In this document: positions 1 through 7,247 of the stretch, in pieces | How the letters are laid out: each line of letters begins with the position of its first letter | Numbering within the stretch: the first letter of the stretch is position 1 | Origin: CBDUQI01 sp965369325 | Lineage (GTDB): Bacteria > Pseudomonadota > Gammaproteobacteria > Steroidobacterales > JBCBZW01 | Assembly: GCA_965369325.1 (NCBI GenBank) | Contig: CBDUQI010000083.1 | Span: 1-22,291, forward strand | Reading direction: 5' to 3' | DNA: 22,291 nt | Notes under the pieces: generated by a model | What the model saw: only the letters and a program-made list of their open reading frames with translations | The model's database searches: none | Told to the model about the DNA's origin: nothing | Position numbers and translations under genes: made by a program

Positions 1-433
1 GCATACAAAGTTCGCCCAGCACCGGCAGGCGCCAAATATGCGCCCAGCGATGCCACTGGAAATCTTCAGAAAATGCGGTATTGCTCAGCACGATGCGCGA
101 CACCCGTGCCGGATTGCGCACCGCGAAGGCCAGCGCATACATACCACCGATATCATGCCCGACCACAGCGACCGGCTCATCAATATGCAGCCCGTCCAGT
201 AACTGCTCAACGAAACTGGCCATGTTGACCAGCGAGTAATCAAAGTGACGTGGCGCGATCGAGTGGCCAAAGCCCGGCAGATCGGGGGCGAGACAGTGGA
301 ACTGGCTCGCGAGCTCGGACATAACCGGCTGCCACAGCGCCGAAGAGTCCGGGTTGCCGTGCAGAAACAACACCGGCCTCCCACGCCCTTCGCGCAGCAG
401 GTTCACCCTTACCCCTTTTACTAACAGTGTCAT
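1..433 (-). CDS. alpha/beta hydrolase with Asp nucleophile (C-terminal part outside window)
   Basis: Partial gene read on the minus strand from an ATG at 433 to the window edge: 144 residues, with no stop reached. Residues 25-29 are HGNPD, the oxyanion-hole region. Residues 49-54 (APDLPG) are the usual strand/turn after it. The nucleophile elbow is GHDIGG with Asp94 where serine esterases have Ser. An Asp elbow with HGNP is typical of the haloalkane dehalogenase / epoxide hydrolase / haloacetate dehalogenase branch of the alpha/beta hydrolase fold, so hydrolysis through an alkyl-enzyme ester is likely. The substrate cannot be named. The acid and His of the triad lie outside the window. A GTG two codons upstream (439) is an alternative start, and neither has a clear Shine-Dalgarno site. 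It follows metH on the same strand after about 100 bases, so it may be read through from the met genes, but a functional link is not evident. Confidence 0.85.
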   Translation of the reverse strand, partial: MTLLVKGVRVNLLREGRGRPVLFLHGNPDSSALWQPVMSELASQFHCLAPDLPGFGHSIAPRHFDYSLVNMASFVEQLLDGLHIDEPVAVVGHDIGGMYALAFAVRNPARVSRIVLSNTAFSEDFQWHRWAHIWRLPVLGELCM

Positions 434-535
434 GCTCACGCCCGGCGCCGCGAAAAGCCGACACTCTAAGGGATATTACCGACCGGCGCACGAGAACCTG
501 CCGTGCGCCTGCCGGCGGCATTCCCCGGCGGGGTG

Positions 536-3500
536 CTAGGCGGCGCTTTGTGCCGCCGCCGGGTCGTATCCCAGGCTGGGCGCCAGCCAGCGCTCAGCCT
601 CATCAATGCTCATCCCGGTGCGGGCAGCGTAATCGAGCACCTGATCGCGACCGATTTGCCCGAGCAGGAAGTAGCGCGCCTTGGGGTGAGCAAAGTACAA
701 CCCACTGACGGACGCGGCGGGCCACATGGCTAACGAGTCAGTCAGGCTAATGCCGGTGTAGCGCTCGACCTCGAGCCAGTCCCACAGGGCCCGTTTCTGG
801 GTGTGGTCCGGGCAGGACGGATAGCCAGGCGCCGGGCGTATACCGCGATAGGATTCGGCGATCAGCGCTTCGTTTTCCAAGGCTTCATCCGAGGCGTAGC
901 CCCAGAACTCTTTGCGCACCCGCTCGTGCATCCGCTCCGCGAAAGCCTCGGCCAGGCGATCGGCCAGCGCTTTGAGCATGATGGCGCTGTAGTCATCGTG
1001 CTGCGCTTCGAACCGGCTCACGTACCGGTCTATGTTCAGCCCGGTGGTCACCGCAAACCCACCTACATAGTCGATCACACCCGAGTCGGCCGGCGCCACA
1101 AAGTCGGCCAGGCACTCATGCGGTTGCTGGCGCGGCTTAACCTTCTGCTGGCGTAACTGATGCAGAGTGCTCAGCACCTGGCTGCGGGTCTCATCCGCGT
1201 ACACCTGGATATCATCATGACCCACGCTGTTGGCGGGGAATAGGCCGATCACGGCACGCGCACTCAGCCATTGCTGCTCGATGATCTTTGCCAGCATCTG
1301 CTGCGCGTCTGCGTACAGCTTGCGCGCTTCCTCGCCGTAACGGGAGTCGTCGAGTAACTGCGGGAACTTGCCGTTCATCTCCCAGGCGCTGAAAAACGGC
1401 TTCCAATCAATATACCCGGCCAGTTCTTCCAGGCTGTACTCATCAAAAACCTCAATACCGAGCTGCTTTGGACGCACCGGCGTGTAACTGTCCCAGCCGC
1501 CGTCAAATCGATTGGCGCGGGCGGCTGCCAAGGGCAGTTCCGGTGCCTTTTTTGTGCGCCCCGCATGCTGCACGCGCCGCCGCTCGCATTCGTTTTTGGA
1601 CTTATCCACAAAGGCATCGCGCGTTTCCGGGTTAATCAGTGACTGCGCCACACCGACCGCGCGCGAGGCATCTTTTACGTACACCACCGGGCCCTCATAG
1701 CCGGGGTCGATTTTTACTGCGGTGTGCGCGGGCGAGGTGGTGGCGCCACCGATGAGCAATGGCAGATCAAAGCCCAGGCGCTGCATCTCCTTGCCGACGT
1801 GCACCATCTCATCCAGCGAGGGCGTGATCAGCCCTGACAAGCCGATGATGTCGGCTTCCTCGCGCCGCGCCGCCTCCAGAATCTTCTCGCACGGGGCCAT
1901 CACCCCCAGATCAATCACCTCAAAGTTATTACACTGCAGCACCACGCCCACGATGTTTTTGCCAATGTCGTGCACATCGCCCTTCACCGTAGCCATGATG
2001 ATTTTGCCGTTGCTGCGGGCCACGCCATCTTTGGCGTCTTCGATAAACGGAATCAGATGGGCCACCGCTTTTTTCATCACGCGGGCAGACTTCACCACCT
2101 GTGGCAGGAACATCTTGCCCTCACCAAACAGATCGCCGACCACATTCATGCCATCCATCAGCGGGCCTTCAATGACATCCAGCGGCCGCGCCGCCTGCAG
2201 GCGTGCCTCCTCGGTGTCCTGCACCACAAACTCATCGAGACCCTTCACCAATGCGTGCTGCAGACGTTTATCGATGGGCCAGCCGCGCCACTTCAAATCG
2301 TCCTTCTTTTTCTTCTTGCCGTCGCCGCGGAACTCACCGGCAATCTGCAGCAGATTCTCGGTGGCGGCAGGCGTGCGATTGAGGATGACATCCTCCACGC
2401 AATCACGCAGCCGGCTCGGGATATCCTCGTAGATTGAGAGCTGGCCGGCGTTGACAATCCCCATGTCCATACCCGCGCGTATCGCATGGAACAAAAACAC
2501 ACTGTGCATCGCCTCACGCACCGGATTGTTGCCGCGGAAGGAGAAGGAAACGTTGCTTAGACCGCCGCTAATCAGCGCGTGCGGCAGGTCAGCCTTGATT
2601 TGCCGGGTAGCCTCGATAAAGTCCACCCCGTAAGCGTTGTGTTCCTCAATGCCGGTCGCTACCGCAAAAATATTCGGATCGAAGATGATGTCTTCCGGTG
2701 CAAAACCCACCGCCTGCGTCAACAATTGATACGAGCGCCGGCAGATCTCCACTTTGCGCTCGATGGTGTCGGCCTGCCCCTTGGGGTCGAACGCCATCAC
2801 CACCACGGCGGCGCCGTAGCGCAATATGGTACGCGCCTGTTCCAGGAACGGCTCTTCGCCCTCCTTCAGACTGATGGAGTTGACCACGCCTTTGCCCTGA
2901 ACGCACTTTAGACCCGCTTCAATCACTGTCCACTTAGAGGAGTCGATCATGATCGGTACGCGTGCGATGTCTGGTTCGGCCGCCACCAGGTTCAAAAAGC
3001 GCACCATAGCGGCTTCCGAATCCAGCATCCCTTCGTCCATGTTCACATCGATCATCTGCGCGCCGTTGTCCACCTGCTGGCGGGCAACATCCACCGCGGC
3101 CGCATAGTCGTCGGCTTCGATCAGGCGCCGGAAGACGGCCGAGCCCGTCACGTTGGTGCGCTCGCCCACATTCAGGAACAGACTGTCTGGACCGATAGTA
3201 AGCGGCTCCAGTCCACTTAAACGGGTACGCGTGACTATGGTGGGAATCTGCCGTGGCGAGTGTTTAAGCACCGCCTCACGCAGCGCCGTAATATGCGCTG
3301 GGGTGGTGCCGCAACAACCGCCCACCAGGTTCAGAAAACCGCTTTGTGCAAACTCTGCCACCACCTCGGCCATTTGCTCAGGGCTCTGGTCGTACTCGCC
3401 AAAGGCATTCGGCAAACCCGCGTTCGGATACGCGCTAACATAGGTGTCGGCGATGCGTGACAGCTCTTCCACATAGGGGCGCAGCTCCGCCGCGCCCAGC

Positions 3501-4243
3501 GCGCAATTCAGGCCAATCATCAGTGGTTTGGCGTGACGCACAGAATTCCAAAACGCCTCGGTGGTCTGGCCCGACAAGGTGCGCCCGGAGGCATCGGTAA
3601 TGGTGCCTGAAACCACGATGGGTATATCGACCCCGCGGGCATCCAGTACCCCACGCACCGCATACAGCGCTGCTTTGGCATTAAGCGTATCGAAAATGGT
3701 CTCGATCAGCAGCAGATCCACGCCGCCGTCCAATAGTGCTTGCGTCGCCTCTGCGTAGGTCTGCGCCAGTTCATCAAAAGTGACGTTGCGTTTACCCGGA
3801 TCGTTCACATCTGGTGACAGCGAGCAGGTGCGATTGGTCGGGCCGATCGCCCCGGCCACAAACCGCGCGCTGCCGGTTTGCTCCGCCACCTCATCGGCTG
3901 CCTGGCGTGCCAGTCGCGCCGCCTCGTAGTTGATTTCACGCACCAGCGCCTGCATCCCATAATCGCCTTGCGCCGGCTCGGAGGCAGAGAAGGTATTCGT
4001 CTCGACAATATCGGCGCCGGCGTTGAGATAGTCGCGGTGAATCTGCAGCACAATTTGCGGCTGCGAGAGCACTAGCAGATCGTTGTTGCCCTTAACATCG
4101 CACGGCCACTGCGCAAACCGTTCGCCGCGAAAGTCAGACTCCTCCAGAGCATAATCCTGCACCATAGTGCCCATGGCACCGTCCAGAATGACGATTCTTT
4201 CTTTAAGCAGTTGTTTGAGCTGCTGCACACGCGTGTGAGACAT
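536..4243 (-). CDS. metH: cobalamin-dependent methionine synthase
   Basis: Transfers the methyl group of 5-methyltetrahydrofolate via methylcobalamin to homocysteine, giving methionine in the cytoplasm. At 1235 residues it is full length for the family (E. coli about 1227). Domains in order: homocysteine-binding barrel (about 1-325) with zinc ligands Cys247 (GLNCALG) and Cys310/Cys311 (GGCCGTT); pterin-binding barrel (about 340-640); a short Lys-rich linker (643-647, five Lys); the cobalamin cap and Rossmann domain (about 655-900) with the B12 motif GDVHDIGKN, His758 being the lower axial ligand; and the C-terminal SAM-binding reactivation domain (about 920-1235) with RGIRPAPGYPSCPDH. The start ATG has AAAGGA about 9 bases upstream. 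It lies 90 bases downstream of metF and is most likely co-transcribed with it, since MetF makes its methyl donor. No truncation or frameshift was seen. Confidence 0.98.
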   Translation of the reverse strand: MSHTRVQQLKQLLKERIVILDGAMGTMVQDYALEESDFRGERFAQWPCDVKGNNDLLVLSQPQIVLQIHRDYLNAGADIVETNTFSASEPAQGDYGMQALVREINYEAARLARQAADEVAEQTGSARFVAGAIGPTNRTCSLSPDVNDPGKRNVTFDELAQTYAEATQALLDGGVDLLLIETIFDTLNAKAALYAVRGVLDARGVDIPIVVSGTITDASGRTLSGQTTEAFWNSVRHAKPLMIGLNCALGAAELRPYVEELSRIADTYVSAYPNAGLPNAFGEYDQSPEQMAEVVAEFAQSGFLNLVGGCCGTTPAHITALREAVLKHSPRQIPTIVTRTRLSGLEPLTIGPDSLFLNVGERTNVTGSAVFRRLIEADDYAAAVDVARQQVDNGAQMIDVNMDEGMLDSEAAMVRFLNLVAAEPDIARVPIMIDSSKWTVIEAGLKCVQGKGVVNSISLKEGEEPFLEQARTILRYGAAVVVMAFDPKGQADTIERKVEICRRSYQLLTQAVGFAPEDIIFDPNIFAVATGIEEHNAYGVDFIEATRQIKADLPHALISGGLSNVSFSFRGNNPVREAMHSVFLFHAIRAGMDMGIVNAGQLSIYEDIPSRLRDCVEDVILNRTPAATENLLQIAGEFRGDGKKKKKDDLKWRGWPIDKRLQHALVKGLDEFVVQDTEEARLQAARPLDVIEGPLMDGMNVVGDLFGEGKMFLPQVVKSARVMKKAVAHLIPFIEDAKDGVARSNGKIIMATVKGDVHDIGKNIVGVVLQCNNFEVIDLGVMAPCEKILEAARREEADIIGLSGLITPSLDEMVHVGKEMQRLGFDLPLLIGGATTSPAHTAVKIDPGYEGPVVYVKDASRAVGVAQSLINPETRDAFVDKSKNECERRRVQHAGRTKKAPELPLAAARANRFDGGWDSYTPVRPKQLGIEVFDEYSLEELAGYIDWKPFFSAWEMNGKFPQLLDDSRYGEEARKLYADAQQMLAKIIEQQWLSARAVIGLFPANSVGHDDIQVYADETRSQVLSTLHQLRQQKVKPRQQPHECLADFVAPADSGVIDYVGGFAVTTGLNIDRYVSRFEAQHDDYSAIMLKALADRLAEAFAERMHERVRKEFWGYASDEALENEALIAESYRGIRPAPGYPSCPDHTQKRALWDWLEVERYTGISLTDSLAMWPAASVSGLYFAHPKARYFLLGQIGRDQVLDYAARTGMSIDEAERWLAPSLGYDPAAAQSAA

Positions 4244-4295
4244 CGCTTGTTATCCTTTTTTGCTGCACCTGATGAGCGCAGCGGGGTATCACCAC

Positions 4296-4313
4296 GCCCG
4301 TACCGGCACGGGC
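4296..4313. other. hairpin between metF and metH
   Basis: A perfect 6-bp inverted repeat (GCCCGT, 6-nt loop, ACGGGC) lies in the 90-base gap between the metF stop and the metH start. On the plus strand it is followed by TTAAAATTTT and looks terminator-like. On the minus strand, which is the coding direction here, the AT run precedes the stem, so it would not be a standard intrinsic terminator for metF. It might tune metH mRNA stability or level. Function is inference. Confidence 0.35.
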
Positions 4314-4333
4314 TTAAAATTTTGGCGCCAGCG

Positions 4334-5221
4334 CTAGGCCGCCTTAACCGGCGGGCGCGCCGAGGACGCCCGCATGCCCAGCCAATGGCAAATGGCATAG
4401 GTAAGCTCATGCCTATTCAACGTGTAGAAGTGAAAATTCTGGACGCCATGCAGTTGCAAGCGCGTCACCTGCTCAATGGCCGTATTGGCGGCAATCAGCT
4501 GGCGCGTCACCGGATCGTCATCCAGCCCCTCGAATCGGGCAGCCAGCCACTGCGGCATGCTTGCCCCACAGCGCTCGGCAAAGACTACGGTGCGATCGAA
4601 ATTAGTCACCGGCAGCAGGCCGGGTACGATCTGCGCTTTGATGCCGGCGGCAGCACACTTGTCGCGGAAACGAAGGAAATGATCGCAGTCAAAGAAGAAC
4701 TGGGTGATCGCGCGGGTGGCGCCAGCATCCACTTTGCGGCGCAGATTATCCAAATCAAAACTGGGATCAGGCGCCTGCGGATGCACTTCCGGATACGCAG
4801 CCACGCTAATTTCAAAATCCGCGACCTTCTTAAGACCCGCCACCAGGTCGGCCGCATAGCCGTAGCCATCGGCCGGCGCTAGATAGCCGCTGTCGCCATT
4901 GGGCGGGTCGCCGCGCAAGGCCACGATGTGGCGTACACCGGCATCCCAATATTGTCGGGCCACCTCATCCACCTCGCCGCGACTGGCATCCACGCAGGTT
5001 AAATGGGCGGCCGGCGCCAGCGGCGTGTCGCGAATAATTTTACTCACCACCTCATGTGTACGATCGCGAGTAGAGCCATCAGCACCGTAGGTGACCGACA
5101 CAAAATCGGGCTCAAGCGGCGCCAGGTGGGAGATAGACTTCCACAGGGTCTGGGCCATCTGCTCGCTCTTGGGCGGGAAGAATTCAAATGAGACTTTGGG
5201 GTGCGCCGTCATGTCGCTCAT
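4334..5221 (-). CDS. metF: 5,10-methylenetetrahydrofolate reductase
   Basis: FAD enzyme that reduces 5,10-methylene-THF to 5-methyl-THF, the methyl donor for MetH encoded next door. At 295 residues it is the usual single-domain bacterial TIM-barrel form. Visible family motifs: FEFFPPK at 12-18 with the catalytic Glu13; SVTYGADGSTRDRT at 42-55; ALRGDPP at 101-107 with Asp105 matching the conserved flavin-tuning Asp of the E. coli enzyme; QFFFDCDHFLRF at 174-185; and PGLLPVTNF at 200-208. The ATG at 5221 is preceded by AGGAG at a spacing of 7-8, which supports this start. It sits 76 bases after the ArsR-type regulator gene and 90 bases before metH, all on the minus strand, consistent with one methionine-cycle transcript. 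Confidence 0.97.
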   Translation of the reverse strand: MSDMTAHPKVSFEFFPPKSEQMAQTLWKSISHLAPLEPDFVSVTYGADGSTRDRTHEVVSKIIRDTPLAPAAHLTCVDASRGEVDEVARQYWDAGVRHIVALRGDPPNGDSGYLAPADGYGYAADLVAGLKKVADFEISVAAYPEVHPQAPDPSFDLDNLRRKVDAGATRAITQFFFDCDHFLRFRDKCAAAGIKAQIVPGLLPVTNFDRTVVFAERCGASMPQWLAARFEGLDDDPVTRQLIAANTAIEQVTRLQLHGVQNFHFYTLNRHELTYAICHWLGMRASSARPPVKAA

Positions 5222-5297
5222 GCTGATCTCCTGCTGGATCTATCTCAGCGGGGCTAATCGCCCTCTTTTGTTTAGGGGTGTAAAACGCTCTCGGTAT

Positions 5298-6248
5298 TCA
5301 TGCTGCCCGCTCCGCCCGGCTGTGCCGGGTAGCCACCGTCAAGGTGACGGTGAGCGATTCGCCTTCCAGCAAGCGGGTGCTGTGGGAATTTAGTCCGGCC
5401 CGGGACAACCAATGCGCCAGATCATCGGCGGACAGGCCTATCGGTTGCGCGGCACCAGGCGACAGTTTTCCTGCCGGGCGCGCAAAATCAACGATCAACA
5501 GCTGGCCGTCCTCACGCAGGAGGCGGGCGGCCTCAATCAGCACGTCAGCCGGGCGCTCGGCCTGAAACAGCACCTGGTCCACTGTCACCGTATCGAACGC
5601 GGCGGCCGCGAATGGCAGCGCGTACATATCGGCCTGGCGCACCATCACGTTGTCCAGGCCGGCGGCGTGCAACTCGCTGCGCGCAACGGTGAGCATCTTG
5701 GGTGAAATATCCACACCCACGGCGGTGGCGGCGGAATTGCCCAGCAACTTCAAAATTCGTCCGGTGCCGGTGCCAATGTCCAGCAGATCCCCCAGCTGCT
5801 CGGCATCAATGTGCTCAACGATGGCACGATTGATTTGCGCGTCACTCACGTTTGAGTCTCGCAGGCTGGCCCAGTCCTCGCTGTTAAAGCGCAGATAGCG
5901 TGCGGCCTCGGCCGCACGCTCCGCTTTGATCTGTGCCAGCCGGCGTTGATCGCTGCGCAACACCGCATCATCCGGCAGCGATGACAGCAGATGATTCATC
6001 AGGGATCGTGCCGGTGAGCCCTCGGCACTGGCTCGATACAAAACGGAGTGCTTTTCGCGAAAGCGCATCACTAGCCCCGCAGTCAGCAATACCTTCAGAT
6101 GGCGTGATATCCCCGGCTGGGACTGACCCAGCACTCGGGTGATTTCAGATACGGTGAGCTCGCCCTGCGCGCACAACGCCAGGATCCGCAGTCGGTTGGG
6201 TTCCCCGGCCGCTTTAAGCACATCTACATAGGTCTCGAAGCTCTGCAT
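5298..6248 (-). CDS. ArsR-family repressor fused to a SAM-dependent methyltransferase domain
   Basis: A 316-residue two-domain protein. Residues 1-90 are an ArsR-type winged helix (LKAAGEPNRLRILALC at 11-26, recognition region VLGQSQPGISRHLKVLLTAGLV at about 39-60). Residues about 150-300 are a class I methyltransferase fold with motif I DIGTGTGRIL (157-166) and the acidic end of strand 2 at GVDIS (178-182). The metal-binding ELCVCD motif of arsenic or cadmium sensors is absent, so a metal ligand is unlikely. Proteins of this layout are known beside metF in many Proteobacteria, and an ArsR-family regulator of the SAM cycle that responds to S-adenosylhomocysteine (SahR) has been described. Whether this protein is that regulator, a methyltransferase, or both is inference. 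It heads the arsR-metF-metH block. An AT-rich palindrome lies 22 bases upstream of its start, fitting autorepression. No Shine-Dalgarno site is visible before its ATG. Confidence 0.85.
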   Translation of the reverse strand: MQSFETYVDVLKAAGEPNRLRILALCAQGELTVSEITRVLGQSQPGISRHLKVLLTAGLVMRFREKHSVLYRASAEGSPARSLMNHLLSSLPDDAVLRSDQRRLAQIKAERAAEAARYLRFNSEDWASLRDSNVSDAQINRAIVEHIDAEQLGDLLDIGTGTGRILKLLGNSAATAVGVDISPKMLTVARSELHAAGLDNVMVRQADMYALPFAAAAFDTVTVDQVLFQAERPADVLIEAARLLREDGQLLIVDFARPAGKLSPGAAQPIGLSADDLAHWLSRAGLNSHSTRLLEGESLTVTLTVATRHSRAERAA

Positions 6249-6269
6249 AATCTAAATATTAGTATCTGG

Positions 6270-6289
6270 ATATAAACATGCGTTTATAT
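6270..6289. promoter_or_regulatory. AT-rich inverted repeat, candidate ArsR-type operator
   Basis: ATATAAAC, 4-nt centre, GTTTATAT: perfect 8-bp half-sites in a 20-base element, 22 bases upstream of the ArsR/methyltransferase start and about 140 bases upstream of the divergent thioesterase. Palindromes rich in ATA/TAT are typical ArsR/SmtB-family operators, and the position suits an autoregulatory site controlling the met block. It was not found in the metF or metH upstream gaps. The sequence and symmetry are direct observation; the binding partner is inference. Confidence 0.6.
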
Positions 6290-6327
6290 TAAATCTTAAT
6301 GCGACATCTACTATACCGCTTGCGCCA

Positions 6328-6348
6328 CACAAATGCTCGCGATTTGTG
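6328..6348. promoter_or_regulatory. second inverted repeat in the divergent region
   Basis: CACAAAT, 7-nt spacer, ATTTGTG: perfect 7-bp half-sites in a 21-base span between the divergent ArsR/methyltransferase and thioesterase genes. The size and symmetry suit a dimeric helix-turn-helix operator, or it could form a small hairpin in the thioesterase leader. It differs from the ATATAAAC repeat nearby, so a different regulator is possible. Confidence 0.35.
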
Positions 6349-6432
6349 CTCGGAATCATCAAAATGTCGCGCTACTTGACGTAACATCCCGCCAGTCGAT
6401 CCGCACACCACCTACCAACCGGAGCCTTATGC

Positions 6433-6933
6433 ATGTCATCGCCAATAAATGTGGCTGAATCTACCGTCCTTGCCAGCAGAGCCAACTGGACGGATGCGGA
6501 TGTTCACGCACTTCAGGCGGTACTGAAAAGCGGTATCCCAATGGCCATGCATATGCAGGTGAGCCTGTGTCACCTGGACACGGACGGCCTGACGCTAAGT
6601 GCGCCGCTGGCGCCCAACGCCAACCACATGGGCACCGGATTTGCGGGCGCTCAGCAGGCGGCGGTGAGCCTGACCGGCTGGGGCATGACATTGCTGCTGG
6701 CAGGGGCAGCCAGCCAGCACAATCTAGTGGCGCAGGAAGCGCAGGTGCGTTTTTTGCTACCGGTTACCGACGCTTTCCAGATTCACTGCCCCACGCCCTC
6801 GCAGCGCATAATTGATGAGTTCCGCCACACCCTGGCACGCCGCGGGCGCGCGCGGCTAAACCTCACCATCCAGATCCGTTGCAACGATGTGTGCTGCGCC
6901 GAGGCACGCGCCCGCTACGTCGCTGTCCGCTAA
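6433..6933 (+). CDS. YiiD C-terminal-type hotdog thioesterase
   Basis: A 166-residue cytoplasmic protein. The segment SGIPMAMHMQV..LDTDGLTLSAPLAPNANHMGTGFAGAQQAAVSLTGWG (about 33-84) matches the pattern of the putative thioesterase domain found at the C-terminus of E. coli YiiD (PF09500 family). It has the xAPLxPNxNHxGTxFxG core and following helix of a hotdog fold. The substrate is unknown, presumably an acyl thioester. GGAG lies 8 bases before the ATG, which decides this start over the out-of-frame ATG four bases earlier. It is transcribed divergently from the ArsR/methyltransferase gene. The following 314 bases separate it from the secreted paralogs, so it is probably monocistronic. Confidence 0.8.
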   Translation: MSSPINVAESTVLASRANWTDADVHALQAVLKSGIPMAMHMQVSLCHLDTDGLTLSAPLAPNANHMGTGFAGAQQAAVSLTGWGMTLLLAGAASQHNLVAQEAQVRFLLPVTDAFQIHCPTPSQRIIDEFRHTLARRGRARLNLTIQIRCNDVCCAEARARYVAVR

Positions 6934-7247
6934 CGCGCCCTGTTCAGCAAACATACTGCGGGGCTTAGCCCGGCCCGCGCGGCGCCGTCAGCGCGACTGG
7001 AGTCTGGCCAAAATGCGCCTCATTTAGTTATGTTAATCATCGAGCTTTTTCGCCAAAAACGTAGGTGACTGGCCGCAGCGTGGACTATGCTTGCTTAGGG
7101 ATAGCCTTAAGATCCAGTTGCCTGGGCTGCCCCGGTCAGAGAATAAAAACGCGCAAAAGTGCGACAACAATGCCGAACTCCAGCCCGGCCCTTTGCCGGT
7201 ATCACCGGCTATTACCGTACGCAGCGCAGCGAAAGGGAGAGGGATTT
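6934..7247 (+). other. long untranslated leader before the first secreted paralog
   Basis: This 314-base gap holds no convincing gene. An in-frame GTG at 7065 could extend the downstream protein by 61 residues, but that stretch is Cys/Arg-rich and unlike a signal peptide, while the ATG at 7248 has a good ribosome site and signal peptide. Right after the thioesterase stop are GC-rich short inverted repeats (around 6960-7000), possibly a weak terminator. A possible promoter (GTGACT at 7065, TATGCT at 7086, spacing only 15) is weak. From about 7150 on there are several hairpins, described separately. The length and structure suggest post-transcriptional control, but no known riboswitch class was recognised. 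Confidence 0.5.
7185..7209 (+). promoter_or_regulatory. mutually exclusive hairpins in the leader
   Basis: Three short segments alternate: CCGGC (7185-7189), GCCGG (7195-7199, extending to 7200 as GCCGGT) and ACCGGC (7204-7209). The middle segment can pair with the first (5 bp, loop CCTTT) or with the third (6 bp, loop ATC), but not with both. A further 5-bp hairpin with loop AAAA lies at 7150-7163. They end about 40 bases before the start codon of the first secreted paralog. This geometry is compatible with a conformational switch, but GC-rich sequence produces such pairs by chance too. Confidence 0.3.

Noticed and set aside
1722..2432. Long open frame antisense to metH (and similar frames opposite gatA, paralogs A/B and mrdA)
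   Set aside because: These are shadows of GC-rich coding genes: compositionally biased Ser/Arg/Pro-rich translations without domains or ribosome sites.
5222..5297. SAH or SAM riboswitch before metF
   Set aside because: The 76-base gap shows no recognisable consensus core of either class, and an ArsR-type regulator gene precedes it instead.
7081..7095. Sigma-54-like element TGG...TTGC before paralog A
   Set aside because: The GG and GC dinucleotides are 9 bases apart instead of the strict 10, so it does not meet the -24/-12 rule.
7065..7247. 61-residue N-terminal extension of paralog A from a GTG
   Set aside because: The ATG at 7248 has a good Shine-Dalgarno site and starts a proper signal peptide. 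The extension is Arg/Cys-rich, unlike the mature protein, and would bury the signal peptide.
7105..7247. c-di-GMP-I (GEMM) riboswitch before paralog A
   Set aside because: The conserved receptor-loop pieces of that class are not present. Only generic GC-rich stems are seen.
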